64,000 bases of DNA from Chrysomallon squamiferum (GCA_012295275.1 CM022677.1:14489332-14553331); one strand, 5' to 3'. Positions 1 to 12,126 are shown, counted from the first letter of the stretch. Program-made: numbers and translations. The notes: generated from the sequence alone by a model not told the origin.

Positions 1-536
1 GTTACTTCAGCAATATTACTCCTATTACTACTAATCTGTCACTGTTACTTCAGCAATATTACTGCTATTACTACTAATCTATCACTGTTACTTCAGCGAT
101 ACTACTGTATTACTAGTAATCTACCATTGTTATTCAGCGATACTACTGTATTACTAGTAATCTATCACTGTTACTTCAGCGATACTACTGTATTACTAGT
201 AATCTACCATTGTTATTCTGCGATACTACTGATATTACTACTAATCACTTTTATTTCAGCAATACCACTATTATTACTAATCTATCAGTTACTTCAGCAA
301 TACTACGCTATTATTACTAATCTGTCACTGTTACATCAGCCATACTACTAATATTACCACTAATCTGTGACTGCTACTTCAGAGATATTACTGATATTAC
401 TACTAATCTGTCACTGTTATTTCAGCCATACTGCTGCTGTTACTTCTAATCTGTCATTAATATTACTAATATTTCAGCCATACTACTGATATTACTACTA
501 ATCTGTCACTGTTATTTCAACCATACTACTGATATA
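1..536. repeat. 43-bp satellite array
   Basis: About twelve diverged head-to-tail copies of a roughly 43-base unit containing 'cttcagc', a run of act/att triplets and 'taatctgtcactg'. The array runs from the window edge to about 536, so its true left end is not seen. Open frames inside it are only the translation of the repeat. Confidence 0.85.
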
Positions 537-625
537 TAAATGGAATATAAAACATGCTTTATAACTTTAGAAATGTGCTGTTTAATGCTTTACTGTTGTG
601 GTTATCAATATACCTAATGTAATTC

Positions 626-825
626 NNNNNNNNNNNNNNNNNNNNNNNNNNNNNNNNNNNNNNNNNNNNNNNNNNNNNNNNNNNNNNNNNNNNNNNNNNN
701 NNNNNNNNNNNNNNNNNNNNNNNNNNNNNNNNNNNNNNNNNNNNNNNNNNNNNNNNNNNNNNNNNNNNNNNNNNNNNNNNNNNNNNNNNNNNNNNNNNNN
801 NNNNNNNNNNNNNNNNNNNNNNNNN
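626..825. other. Assembly gap of 200 N
   Basis: Exactly 200 unresolved bases. The round number suggests a scaffold gap of arbitrary length. The adjoining 43-bp satellite may be the reason the assembly broke here. Confidence 0.98.
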
Positions 826-2025
826 AAAACATTTTAATCTTCGTTTACAATTGAATTCGCTGATAAGAAATATTCACTTATTAATAATGTTAATGACATC
901 AAGGGTAGGCTTCATAAACAGAAACAAAAAAAAAAAAAAAAAGAAAAAAAGAAAAACGATTGTGAATGCTGACGATTCGGAACTAAGGACCTCTAAGATT
1001 ATAGTGTTTTTATCAGATCTCATTTTCTAAAACAACAGAAATTTAAAGTCAACAAACCTTTTTTAAATTTTATTTTATTAATTAATTAATTAATTAATTA
1101 ATTATTATTATTATTATTATTCCAGAAAATTTAAAATAAATAAATAAATAAATAAATAAGAATGCAATATGGAAAGTAATACTGAACAATCTATGCATTT
1201 TTCATTATTAACAATGGAAAATATTTAAATATTGATTTTCCAAACCAGTTTCATTCACAATAAAAAATAAAAACTTATTTAAAAAAATGTATGGTGTAAT
1301 AAGAGTATAATAATTTTATATCAACAGTGAAAAAATATATTGAGTAAAATGTACATTCTTCACAGTCCATAATTAATGGGACACTTACTAAGAGAAAAAA
1401 TATTTTTAATGCGTTATTACTTTCTCCTTATTTAAGTTTTTGGAAATCTCAATTTTAACTTTATAAAAAGCAACGTCCATAGTGAAAAGTGAAGTAAAAT
1501 GTTATTTTTTGGGGGGTGGTTTTCTGTTAAAAAGGAAGAAGTGAGAACACCTGAAATTAAGGAAATGTGTCATTATCTACATGACACTGATATTGAAAAG
1601 AAGAGGTGTAAAGTTTAAATCAACTTTTATTGTAAACAAGAAGCTCAGTAGATATGAAGAAAGATGGATGGGTTTCCAGGTAAGTGCCCTTTTTAAATAA
1701 ATTTATTAGAGAAAATAGGGTGAAGGTAAAGGTATATCAGATAACTGAATCTGAGAGATAATTTGAAAATATTTACTTTAAAGAGAAGCTCAATGTATAT
1801 TTAGAATTATAGAACAGGTTAAGTGATAAACATTGTTTATTTTAACTTCAATAAAAAGTTTAAAAAATGTCTATAAACACTGACAGATGAACAGATAGAT
1901 GGAAAGGTGGATGATGGATTAATATATAGATGTAGATTATACAGACTGCATGAGAAACAGTTAGATGGTAAAAATGGAATAATCAGATTTTGAAAGTGTG
2001 AAAGAAAATATATAAAGTTACGTAG
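826..2025. other. AT-rich non-coding DNA
   Basis: I see no convincing gene. The stretch holds an A-run near 926-943, (TTAA)n and (ATT)n runs at 1075-1120, and (AAAT)n near 1135-1160. A strong splice donor (gtaagt) follows 'ggtttccag' at 1680. The frame before it is open for about 45 codons, so a terminal part of an exon at about 1545-1680 is possible, but nothing else supports it. Confidence 0.5.
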
Positions 2026-2029
2026 ATAC

Positions 2030-2470
2030 AGTTTGTTTGTAGATGGACAAACAGAAAGACAGGTTGTAATGTAGGTACATAGACATAGTTAGATGTGTAG
2101 GTAGGCAGGGAGTTGGGTAGATGATTGGTGGATGGTTATGTGTTGCTACATGCATGAACAGACAAGATAAAAGAAAACTAGATAAGATAGAAGAAGCAGA
2201 TAGGTAGGTAGATAGATAGGTTTGTGTATATATAGATAACTCAGCAGGTTGATGGATAGATCCAAAGAGAGATAGAGATTGATGGATAGGAAGATGGGTA
2301 ACTACATGTATATGGAAGTGCAGGTACATGTGCTAGAACATATGTGAATGAGAGTGTGCTTGTGTTATAAATGGACAGACATACAGAAACAGGTTGTAAG
2401 GTAGTTATGCTTGGAGGTAGCAGCAGATATGGACAGATGATTTACTGATGGTTATTGAAAGGAGGAGTTA
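2030..2470 (+). repeat. Dispersed repeat family A, left copy
   Basis: GATA/GATG-rich sequence with non-simple segments such as 'acaggttgtaatgtaggta', 'gttgggtagatgattgg' and 'gataagatagaagaagca'. The same segments appear reverse-complemented and in matching order at about 62800-62990, and more loosely at 61770-61860. This is therefore an interspersed element that carries tetranucleotide repeats, not pure microsatellite. It is followed by an (AG)n run at 2557-2586. Confidence 0.7.
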
Positions 2471-2553
2471 ATGTATATATCTTCATATGCATGTTTGTAT
2501 GTATGCGTGTGTGTGTCTGTATATATCTATATATACATACATATATATATATT

Positions 2554-2589
<36 letters not shown>

Positions 2590-3633
2590 GGATGCATGGA
2601 AAATAATTTAGAGGAATATTTGGATCCACATAGTGTGAGTGATTCATTTATTTACTTAGAGTTTGATGGGCAGATAAATAGACAAATATACATACCAGTG
2701 GATTCATTGAAAAACAGACAGTAAGATAGAAGAAACATTTACAGTCTATTTCATTTTACTTACATGAATTCATGTCAACAATGGATTCTTGATTCCATCC
2801 CTTTTTTGATCCACATAGACAATAAAAATGAAAATAAAACTATTTTAATAAATTTAATATAATAAAAATGAGTCCATTTAATGACAATAAAAGTTAAATA
2901 AAAAAAAACAATAAAAAAAATGAAAATAAAACTATTTTAATAATATTTTTAACATAATCAATATTGAGATATTTCTTTTTAAAAATATGATCCATTAATA
3001 ACTACAAAAACAATAAAAGTTAAATAAAATTATTTTAATAATATTTAGTATAATTCTAAAAATATGTACAATAACAACAACAATAAAAAGATAAAGCTAT
3101 TTTAATTATGATGTACAGCTGTTAATATTTGATAATAATACTTATATGAATGTTATTTAAGAATGAAAAACCTGCTTAGGTTCAATACTTGTATATGTGT
3201 CAGTAATTATTAGAAAGTCTAATTAAATCATTTATCAGAAATGGTCAATGAAAATATTTGAATAAGAAGAATAAAATTTCATTTTTGTTTGAAAGGTCTG
3301 CATTTAAAAATATTTTGCAGTAAAAACATGTAAGCTGATTGATGAAACAGAGAAAACAAAAATATTAATATATTTTCTGTGGTGACTAAAAGTTACACTG
3401 TTTATGAAAAGGTTACACAGAAATACTTATTAACATTTTTGTATTTATTATATTTATTTATAGAATTTTAAGTAGTTTTGCACTAAATGTTGTGGTCTTT
3501 TTTATTTTATGGTTGTTACAGAATGTAATCCTTAAAATTGATATTCTTTTTCTGTGTCTGTCCATTTTTTGTTTTCCTAAATCATTTATTTTTCAATGCA
3601 AACTCTTAAATAATATACAGCTTACATTTTCAG

Positions 3634-3750
3634 ACACTCAATAAAATTATCAACCTTGATCGAGGAAGACACTGATCACCGTGATGGTCAAGGTGATAAT
3701 AGCAGTGTTTCACCCATAATAAACATTACAATGACAAATACTTTGACAAG
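3634..3750 (+). CDS. Exon 1 seen of unknown polar-protein gene (gene 1)
   Basis: Exon bounded by a 3' splice site (ttttcag, 3627-3633) and a donor (gtagct at 3751). The open frame encodes about 39 residues, rich in D, S, T and N, beginning after one leading base with HSIKLSTLIEEDTDH. It ends two bases into a codon, and the next exon (4115) supplies the missing base. Four exons (3634-3750, 4115-4166, 4853-4913, 6542-6636) then join without a stop. The product is hydrophilic and acidic with no recognised domain, signal peptide or membrane segment in the visible part; it could be a linker or cytoplasmic tail. The 5' end and the exons after 6636 were not found. The phase agreement across three junctions is the main argument that this is a real gene. 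Confidence 0.55.
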
Positions 3751-4114
3751 GTAGCTAATTATTATTTTATTTCTTTGTTTTCTTTTCTCTCTTTGTTTTC
3801 TTTTCTGAACTCATTTGTCATTTTCGTCATGGTGATATGCAGCTGCTTGAACTTAAAGGATAAGATTTAGGTAGTGAATTTATATTTCATTGTTCCACAG
3901 TATGTGTAACAGGCAGAGGTCCTTCCCTTCTTGTGACCACATTGCTGTGTGAAACCTGTCAGTGAACTCCGTAAAACGTCCAGCTGCATTTGCAATGAAT
4001 AACCTTTTTTTAAATTATTTTAAATACATTTCTTAGTAATTCTTTGTGTTTTTCCAAAATATTTAAATTGCCTACTGACTTATTGGATTTATTATCCTTT
4101 TATTTTTGTTTCAG

Positions 4115-4166
4115 AATGGATGACAATAAGCCTGCTGAATATGCAGAAAATGGTAGCAGTGAAAAG
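4115..4166 (+). CDS. Exon 2 seen of gene 1
   Basis: A 52-base exon between 'tttgtttcag' and the strong donor gtaagt at 4167. It begins with the third base of an arginine codon split with the previous exon, followed by MDDNKPAEYAENGSSEK, and ends on a codon boundary. The internal ATG at 4116 could also be a start codon if the upstream exon is not used. No recognised domain. Confidence 0.55.
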
Positions 4167-4852
4167 GTAAGTAAAGATTTAATTATGTTTTGCTATAAAG
4201 TTTTCACACATGATCATAGTAAAATAAAATGTATAGATAAGAATGATGATTATTTATTTTAAGTACATGATCATTAGCCAGTAATTGTTAAGAAATATGT
4301 TTTTGTAAGTTTGGTTAACAATAGGCATTTTTCCTTCTCAATTTTTACTAAAGTAAAAACATTAATTGTTGTACATTTCATTTATTTATTTACTATTGGT
4401 CTTAATAAAAATCAAAATGAGCTTTTTAATCAGTTAAATAAAACACTTTTTAGATTTATCAAGTATAACAAACATACCTTCACTTTCTGTGTTCACACAT
4501 TACTATTACTGACAATATTAACTAGCAAAACATATATTTTCTTATCAACACTACAGCAGTTTGACGATTATATTTAAAGATGGTGAATTTAAGGATTAAT
4601 AGAGAAAATGTTTAAAAAACAAATATCTTTTCTTAAGGTTATGTTCAGCTTTGATTTGTGTATAATCATTTTAAATATGTAATGTACTACAGGAAATTAG
4701 TAAAACAGAGAGAAAACTATATATTTATTTTATATATCAACATCAGTAACAAAATTAGAATTATATTTTAAAAGCTTGGTTGATCACATAATTTTATACA
4801 GGAATGTAATTTCATATTTTGTTTTATTTTCTTTCTTTCCTAAAGGCTAAAG

Positions 4853-4913
4853 GGTTATGCAACAGCTGCATCATTTGGAAAAGCTCTGGAGATGTCAAGG
4901 CAATACACAGAAG
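4853..4913 (+). CDS. Exon 3 seen of gene 1
   Basis: A 61-base exon ending at donor gtgagc (4914). Two AG acceptors lie seven bases apart (4845 and 4852). Only the second keeps the frame open into the next exon; it encodes GYATAASFGKALEMSRQYTE. The exon ends one base into a glycine codon that is completed at 6542. The acceptor choice is therefore inferred from downstream phase. Confidence 0.5.
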
Positions 4914-5023
4914 GTGAGCTATCTTTTCATATTATTACCTGTCAGTTCTTAGTAATGAGCATCTAAGAAAACATAGTAACAGTAATTATTATGATAATAG
5001 TGGTGGTGATTATGCTAATGCTA

Positions 5024-5134
<111 letters not shown>

Positions 5135-6541
5135 GACAAATTTTTGTGTTAAGACAAAACTGTATTTTTATATCATATAGTTTATTAATACTCAATGTTG
5201 ATCCTAACAATTAAGGAAATCTATAATGTTTTTATAAAAAAATGTTACCAATTCTTGCACTTTTTGTCATAATAAACCTTAACAGTTTTTAAGTAAAGTT
5301 ATGACTTGCACAAACATAGCAAAACTTAATAATCTTTTTAAAACAGATGTCATCATCACATCAATTTTATTATGGTATAATAAAATATGAAATGTTTTTA
5401 AAAATTCCAGCAGAATATAGAATTTTAATAATATCAAGGATATAACTTCAAAGTATAAGCTCAAGGACAGTTGTTTGCCTTAATTTTTTTATTAAGAAAT
5501 TAATAATTAAAATTTAATTAGGAAATAAATATTCCTTTTTCATACTGGTAATAATTTTATAATAATATATCAAAAAAAAATGTAATCGTTTGTTTGTTTA
5601 ATTCCATGTTATATCTTACTGGAAGTTGTTTTATATTTATATAATTAGATAAATATGTCATTGAAAATATATTTCAGGTTAGCTATTTTGAATATATATA
5701 TTTTTTTTTTCTTCATAGAATTCATAGAATGATACTTAGATACCAATAAATTAATATTATTTTTCAGGCCATATAATACATTTTGTGTTTTGTTGTTGGT
5801 TTGTTTGTAAAGTTGAAATTTATTTTCATTGTAATTAATATATAAATAATTTGTACAGTCACATTTCTGTATTCATCTGTTTTTTGTTTTAATCAGTTTG
5901 GTTATAGTATTTATGTTAAAATTTGCCTCTTCAGTTTGTTAGGTTATTAGAAAATGCTTTATTTGTTTGTTTTTTTACTTTAAGTAATTTTACAACTGCG
6001 AATAAAAGTTTAAAATGCAAGCTTTCAGACAAATTTTATTTATATTTAGTTTTTAATTTTATTTTTAATATTTAATTTATTTATATATATATTTTTTTAA
6101 ATACAGGCATTCAAAACTTCTCTGCATGTATATCATAACATTTAAATTAATAGCATCCATCAGATATAGATCTGACGTTCATTCCATTGAAGAATCTAAC
6201 TAGCAGAAGTAATTAGTGCAGATTTGGGATTAACGCCTTTCTTTAACTTTTATTTATAAATTTGTTTTTTCCTATGAGATATAATTCTATCCTAATTTTA
6301 GGATCATATATTATAATAATAGCTGGGATACCTGCCAAAACAGTCTGTTAGATCATTACAGAAGTTGAAGATTAAAGATAAAATAAAAATGAATACAGAT
6401 AAAACAAACTGTAAGCTGGAAACAATTTTGAGTTAGTTAATTGTGGCTAATCCAGCTTTACTTCCAAAATTGCTAAAATGTAATCTTGTTTTGCAAATTT
6501 AATGATGCAATCTGAAAATAAATCTCTTTCTGGTTTTGCAG

Positions 6542-6636
6542 GTGATTATGAAAAAAGAACCCTGAAGATGACAAATTCATCTGATACTGATACTAGACAG
6601 ACAGAGGATGTCAGTAAAACAGAAAACTGTTCTGAA
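6542..6636 (+). CDS. Exon 4 seen of gene 1
   Basis: A 95-base exon between 'ggttttgcag' and donor gtaagt (6637). It is open only in the phase supplied by exon 3: it completes a glycine codon, then encodes DYEKRTLKMTNSSDTDTR and a further T/S/E/D-rich stretch ending NCSE, closing on a codon boundary. No domain is recognised. I could not identify the next exon; the following 4 kb are repeats. Confidence 0.55.
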
Positions 6637-7072
6637 GTAAGTGGTATCAGTATGTTTTATAATAATAAATAATAGTAATGTGTTTAAGTACATACGAATG
6701 CAGGGCTTGTAATGGCTTAACTCATTAATTATAAGGTTTGCTCAGGCAAAGGATTTAGTCGTTTTTAAAGTTACTTTTGCTGCTTATCCAGATAAATAAA
6801 GTCAGCATTACAACATTGTTAAAGTGTAATTCATTGATAATTTATAATAATTTTCCATGGCTGAGATATTTCTTCCCAAAGATTTTATTGTGAAATTAAT
6901 AATATGCTTCTAGCCTGGAATAGGTAAACATTAGTTATTTAAACATTAGTTATTTAAGATTTAGAATGATAAGCTTGATGCTTATTTTTTTTTATTTATT
7001 GTTATTGTTATTTTTATTTTATTAATTTTTATTTCTATATTTGTTTATTTAGATAAATCTGGCTAAAAAAAG

Positions 7073-7860
7073 GGGGATGTACAAAATCCACAAAATTGCC
7101 CGATCGTGAAATAATAGTAAGAAACAGAGACTCATACATAAAACAAGATAGTTGTATAAATATAGCTATCATACCACCAGCACAAACTTTGGCTCCAGCA
7201 TTTCCAAGGATTTTCTTGACCAGCTTGGAAGACTTTTCAGGTAACTCTGCCCTGTGTGTATGAAGTGTGAGAAGTATGCTCTGGTTATGATTTTTCAGAG
7301 AATGAGAGATAATTATATAAATAAATAAATAAATATATTTATATAGATAGATAGATAGATAGATATAGTTATACACAGACAGACAGAGGATAGATAGGTA
7401 AATGGATATAGCAATGAATAAATTGTTAGTTAGACAGGTAATAACATTAAGCTACACCACAGGTTGATCAACAAACAGACAGATACATAGATAGACAAAT
7501 AGCCTGAGAAACTGATGATGAAATAAAACAAATATATAGATAGATAGATAGAAACATGCAGGTAAGTAAGGATGAGTAATTTGGAGAGTGAGAGAAAGAG
7601 TAAGAAAGCAAGAGGGAGATATTTATATGTCATAACTTATTAAGTACATACACTTCTGTCTATACCCTGATGGCCTCTCTGTCTCTCTTATATAGAAAGG
7701 GCTTTCAAATTAATGACACTGTATTCAAAATTAGAAAAAGTAGCAATACCCTATGTATCCATCTGTTCATCTATCTTCAGTAACTATCTCTGTAGTAGGT
7801 ATTTCTATTTATCTATCATAATCTGTCTATCTATCTATCTATCTAACCAATTAAATGTTA
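7073..7860 (+). repeat. Dispersed repeat family B, left copy
   Basis: Non-simple segments such as 'ttttcagagaatgagagata', 'aagctacaccacaggttgat' and 'gtagcaataccctat' occur reverse-complemented at 41140-42310, in the corresponding order. GATA tracts are embedded in it. It is an interspersed element of roughly 0.8-1.2 kb. Open frames within it are not supported as genes. Confidence 0.7.
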
Positions 7861-8030
7861 TTATATTAATGTACTAATTAGCCATTCCCTTTGGAAATGC
7901 TGCCACACATACACCATGGTGTGGTTTAGTACACATAGGGGATGTTAGTAATGGTTAATAATTGGTTAATGGTTAGTATTTGTTAAATGCTAGTGTTTGG
8001 TTAATGGTTAGTTTTTTGTTAATGGTTAGT

Positions 8031-8430
8031 CTCTTTCTGTCTGTCTGTCTCTCTCTCTCTATCACTGTCTCTCTTTTCTCTCTGATTCTCTCAGTATTTC
8101 TGTCTCTCTCTGTCTGTCTGACTCTCTCCCTGTCTCTATCTCTCTGTATTGCTATGTCCCTGTCTCGTTTTCTCTCTGTCTCTTTCTCCCTCTGTCTCTT
8201 TCTGTCCCTCTTCCTCTCTCTGTCTCTCTGACTCTCTTTCTCTTTTTCTCTCTGTCTCACTCTTTCTCTCTGTCTGGCTGACAGTCTCTCTGTGTCTCTG
8301 TCTCTCTTTCTCTCTCTGTCTCTCTGTCTGTCGCTGTATCTCTCTCTGTGTGTCTCTCTGTCTGTCGCTGTATCTCTCTCTGTGTGTCTCTCTCTCTTTT
8401 TCTCTCTCTATCTCTCTCTAACTCGCTTTC
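8031..8430 (+). repeat. Polypyrimidine (TCTG/TC)n tract
   Basis: About 400 bases made almost only of tctc and tctg units on the + strand (purine-rich on the other). All six frames are largely open because of composition, which explains the arginine/glutamate-rich and serine/leucine-rich open frames here. Confidence 0.95.
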
Positions 8431-9376
8431 TTCTCTCCACACAAAATTAACAATTCTACCTAAAGCAACATTAACCAACAGCAAAAGCAACAGCTATAAC
8501 ACCACTATTAGCAATAACAACAATAATAAAAATAGTATAATTATGTACTACAATAACAATAATAACAATGTTAGCAATAATATCAACAACAAAAATAAAA
8601 CAAACAAAATTGATAGATAGATGAAACGCACAGACAATCGCACGCATACACACACAAACTTAATTAAACTTTTGAACACCTGAATTGATGTTACATACCA
8701 CGCTCTAGAAATGATTATATCTCTCAAATTTAAATAACGTGTCAGTATGAAAAGGCTGAAAAACAGTATTTACATGTATTTGAAATTTTTATACTACATT
8801 TTTACAATGAAATGAAAACATACAATCTTAGTCATAGTGAAACCAAATCTCTCTTTCTCTAATCATAATAAATCACAACAAATTTCACATATCAAACGGA
8901 ATTCGTAATAAATTTAAATTCATATTTTTACTCTGAATAGCATGAATGAATAAATATTAAGTTTTTACTAAAGAAACATTTTAGATATATGAAATGAACT
9001 AAGAATGCACAAATAGAGATACTACTACTAGTACTACTACTACAACTACTACTAATAATAATAATTAGTTACTTTCATAGACAAAGTAGTCTAAAGGAAA
9101 TAACTCTGTTTACCATTACTAATAGAATGAATAGAATGATGATAATGGATAACAGCATTAACAGAAACAAAACAAATTTTGAAAAAGAAAAATAATAAAA
9201 AAAATAATGATATATTTTCTAATTTAGATTTCTGTTTCATTTAATTCGTTTAGTTAAGTGCTAAAGAAATGCTGTTTAATTATTCAGCAAAGTTAAGAAT
9301 AAATAATTCTAATAAAAAAATTATTCACATAATAGAAGATTGTAACAGCAGAATAATAAAAAAAATAGTTTAAGAA
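8431..9376. other. AT-rich DNA without a recognised gene
   Basis: A/C-rich trinucleotide tracts (aac/aat) at 8500-8610, a short act/aat run at 9020-9065, and a mollusc-type 'ggaaataactct' motif near 9098. I see no exon with convincing splice borders. Confidence 0.5.
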
Positions 9377-10066
9377 ATAAAAATGCCCCCCTGCCCTAGT
9401 CCCCCGCACGCCAGCTATCTGCCACGCACTCTCACAGTTTGTGAAGTACAGAACAAGCTGAAGCTTTAATGTTTCTTGTCAGTGTGTTCATGTGTGTGAG
9501 AATTGAATTGTAGGATTGAATCTCGGCGTACAGTGTTTTTGGAGGCTCCACAGCAGTACTTTCCGATTCAAGATTCATCTATGAAAGAGAGTGTAAAAAT
9601 TACTTTCTTTATATATACTCCGTGATGTGTTACCAGAAGTGGGAGGAGTTTACTCCTCCAAGTAAAAATTATATCAATTACAGTTATCTCCCTTTAGTGA
9701 TATGTGTTCACAATCATAGATTAGAATTAGGTCCCTTACGTGAGATGTAGTCACCAGGCAAAGTAAAAATTATATCGATTAGCGTTATCTCCCTTACGTG
9801 AGATGTACTTGCTAAATAAAGTTCAAATTATATCGATTAGAGTTATCTCCCTTATGTGAGATGTACTTGCTAAATAAAGTAAAAATTATATCGATTAGAG
9901 TTATCTCCCTTACATGAGATGTACTCACTAAATAAAGTAAAAATTATATTGATTAGAGTTATCTCCCTTATGTTTTAAAGTTTTAAAGTTTCAACTTAGT
10001 TCTGTACTTCACAACCTGTCTGAGGGTGTGCGGGGGACTAGGGCAGGGGGCGGAGAGATAAAAATG
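9377..10066. mobile_element. Short non-autonomous DNA transposon (MITE-like) with internal tandem repeats
   Basis: The ends are inverted copies of each other. 9386-9457 begins with C-rich 'ccctgccctagtcccccgca', and 9986-10051 is its reverse complement with few mismatches; both continue inward through 'gtgaagtacagaac'. The 9-base sequence ataaaaatg flanks both sides (9377-9385 and 10058-10066), consistent with a target-site duplication, although six extra bases (ggagag) lie between the right terminal repeat and its flank. Inside are four or five tandem 58-59-base units, each containing a version of ttatctccctta. No transposase is encoded. The long terminal repeats and 9-base duplication resemble MULE-type elements, and a MULE transposase relic lies at 17.8 kb; assigning a family is inference. 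Confidence 0.75.
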
Positions 10067-10200
10067 GGTGAGAACACTTTCCCCTGGCAGACAGCCAGTG
10101 CTTCTGGGGTAGGGCGGGAGGGCATGTGTTCAATTCACCTTTTCTGTCCAGACCCTAAGCACCTTGTTTGTACAAGCACTAGGGGCTTTTAAGATTAAAC
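10067..10200 (+). repeat. Possible SINE-like fragment beside the MITE
   Basis: GC-rich compared with its surroundings. It contains gttcaattc near 10129, which fits the RNA polymerase III B-box consensus GWTCRANNC. A clear A-box and a cloverleaf could not be drawn, so a tRNA-derived SINE is only a possibility. Confidence 0.2.
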
Positions 10201-10807
10201 TGGTAATTAAATATTAAAAAAAGTAATCTTGTTTTAGTTTACTGACTGAAAATATAGAAACTTATCTAGTGATCATATGTTGCAATTACTGATAGTGACT
10301 TCAGGATCTATCTGACCTATCTATCTGTGCATACACATACATACACATGCATGCATGCACTTACATACTGTGTGATAGAGGTAAGCTTCTGAAAATCGAC
10401 TGAATATTGACGAGTATAAATAAAATATATATGAATCCATTGTTTGTGTTTACATTGGTGTGTGTGTGTGTGTGTTGGTGTACATATTTGCTTACAAAGA
10501 CACACATACACACAAACACATAAATTAAGCTATGCATTTCTTTATTTATTTATTTTTTATTTGTTTTTCATCCATTTTCCAATCCAGTGCCTCCTGCAAG
10601 CATTATTAGAGATTTAAAAATTAATTTTCTAATGTGATTTTAAATAATTACATATATTTATCTTAACAAACAATTTATATTTGTTAAACAGTTTGAGGTA
10701 TAAATAATTTTTATCAATATTGTGCCTTATAACATGATCAGTATAACATTAATTCATAGATAATTTTGCATATCTGATCAATAACCTGTCTCAAAGACAT
10801 TAATATA

Positions 10808-10901
10808 TCTTGGAATTGGATCCTCACCAACTCATGTATTGACAGCAGCAGACTATTCTGTACTGGCAGAACAACTGAAACACTCACTAAGCTTTGTGCA
10901 G
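10808..10901 (+). pseudogene. Possible TSP1 module, C-terminal half (degenerate exon)
   Basis: A frame open to 10901 encodes a cysteine-spaced stretch including CIDSSRLFCTGRTTET and LCAG. It recalls the end of a thrombospondin type-1 repeat, where the last four cysteines frame a glycine-rich turn. The right border reads as a GC-type donor (gcaagt at 10902), leaving phase 1, the usual phase of TSP1 exons. The left border is unclear. A clearer TSP1 exon follows at 11057, supporting a multi-module extracellular protein. One cysteine expected near the end is missing. Confidence 0.35.
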
Positions 10902-11056
10902 GCAAGTTAATCTGACATTCAACTTACATGAAAGCAAATCATTTTAGTACTAGATTTCAAGTACAATTAAAAAGTATTTGTCATTTTAAATTAATTAATT
11001 AATTAATTAATTAATTTATTTATTATATATTTATTTATTTAATTTCACACTTACAG

Positions 11057-11247
11057 ATGGTGGTTTCTGGTCTGCATGGTCACTTCAGAGACTGGGTAGT
11101 TGTAGTGAAACATGTGGTAGAGGCACTAGAATAACATTTGAGATAAGAGCATGAACAAATTCTGCACCTAAGAATGGAGGCAGAGACTGAGGAACAGATG
11201 ACACAGCAATCTTCAAGAAGCATGTGAAACAAATGTCTTATGTGGAG
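11057..11247 (+). pseudogene. Thrombospondin type-1 repeat exon, disabled
   Basis: After acceptor 'cttacag' the frame reads DGGFWSAWS (with a split first codon), then GSCSETCGRGTR and APKNGGRD: the W-x-x-W, C-S-x-T-C-G-x-G and G-G-x-x-C landmarks of TSP1 domains, which fold as disulfide-bonded extracellular modules in matrix and adhesion proteins. Two positions where the family has cysteine are TGA stops. The end of the module (ACETNVLCG) is found in a different frame, so one base has been lost. The exon is 191 bases, one short of a multiple of three, which fits a symmetrical phase 1-1 TSP1 exon with a single deletion. The donor is gtaaca at 11248. This copy cannot encode an intact domain. 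Confidence 0.65.
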
Positions 11248-11620
11248 GTAACAAGCAATAATTAAATCAAATATATGTAATTTTTCTTTTCAACAAATTA
11301 TGTAGGTGGGCATGTTATTTCCTGTGAGGCATTTATGCATCTGTTCTAAGATGACAATAAATAACAATCTCTATATTGTGAGTTAAGCTGTTGTCACTAA
11401 ATAATCTGAGGAATAAAATTACTTCTCTGCCTAAGAAGTGAAGAATGACTCAAATAATAAAATATTTATTTAATGATTTCTCTAAAATTCTGTTGTTAAT
11501 GATTTGGTGGAACTTTAAGGCCAATGAATTACATTAGGTTTATTGAACCATTAAACAGCACATTTCTAATGTTATAATGTATATTTGTTATTCCATTTAT
11601 ACAAAACAATTTTTTTTTAG

Positions 11621-11720
11621 TGCTTATGTTTATGGTGCCTGGTCTGCAACATGTGGATCTGCTACACAGACTGCTATAAGGTTATTTAACAATCTAGCTG
11701 ATTATCCATGCCTGATATAT
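11621..11720 (+). pseudogene. Second TSP1-like exon, partial
   Basis: After a T-rich acceptor (ttttttttag) the frame encodes GAWSATCGSATQTAIR and, fourteen residues later, a cysteine before a donor-like gtataa. The W-S and T-C-G spacing with following Q and R matches the first half of a TSP1 repeat; the second half is absent. With the exons at 10808 and 11057 this makes at least three neighbouring TSP1-related pieces, probably from one decayed gene. Confidence 0.45.
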
Positions 11721-11949
11721 GTATAACATTATGGTATATGTTTGTTTGTTTTGGGTTTTTTTTTTGTGGAAAGATGTATATTAGAAAAATATTTTTAGTT
11801 GTTTGTTTAAAAGGGTGCCACTTCATATTTTAGAAACAGGGTTTCTTTTTCATTATCTCTGTAGTTAGTTCCCTTTTAAGATATTAAAAATAGTAACAAA
11901 AACACATGCTGTGTATGTTCTTAAATAAAATATTTTTTCTTTATTTTAG

Positions 11950-11985
11950 ATTTGGTCTGTTTTAGCAATTAGTGACCAGCTTGAA
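11950..11985 (+). CDS. Small exon, unknown helical protein (a)
   Basis: A 36-base exon with acceptor 'ttattttag' and strong donor gtaagt (11986), encoding IWSVLAISDQLE in phase 0-0. The next candidate exon (12127) continues in the same phase. No domain is recognised. It may belong to the same transcription unit as the TSP1 pieces, but that is not shown. Confidence 0.35.
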
Positions 11986-12126
11986 GTAAGTCTTTATTAA
12001 ATCAACAAATATAATGTACTTTACCAGACCAGTTGATTTAATATTTTGTTAAGATGCTATAAAGCATCTTTTTACAATGTAAATATACTGTCCTAGTTAT
12101 CAATATTTTATTTAATTCCTTTACAG

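Noticed and set aside
127-351. 74-codon frame on the + strand
   Set aside because: It is the translation of the 43-bp satellite; isoleucine/leucine/tyrosine-rich by composition.
598-837. Frames across the N block on both strands
   Set aside because: They consist almost entirely of unknown bases.
1545-1680. Possible exon before a strong gtaagt donor
   Set aside because: No acceptor or matching partner exon found; two frames are equally open.
7973-8490. Arg/Glu-rich minus-strand and Ser/Leu-rich plus-strand frames
   Set aside because: Products of the TCTG/TC polypyrimidine tract.
10067-10200. tRNA gene
   Set aside because: A B-box-like gttcaattc is present but no cloverleaf or clear A-box can be drawn.
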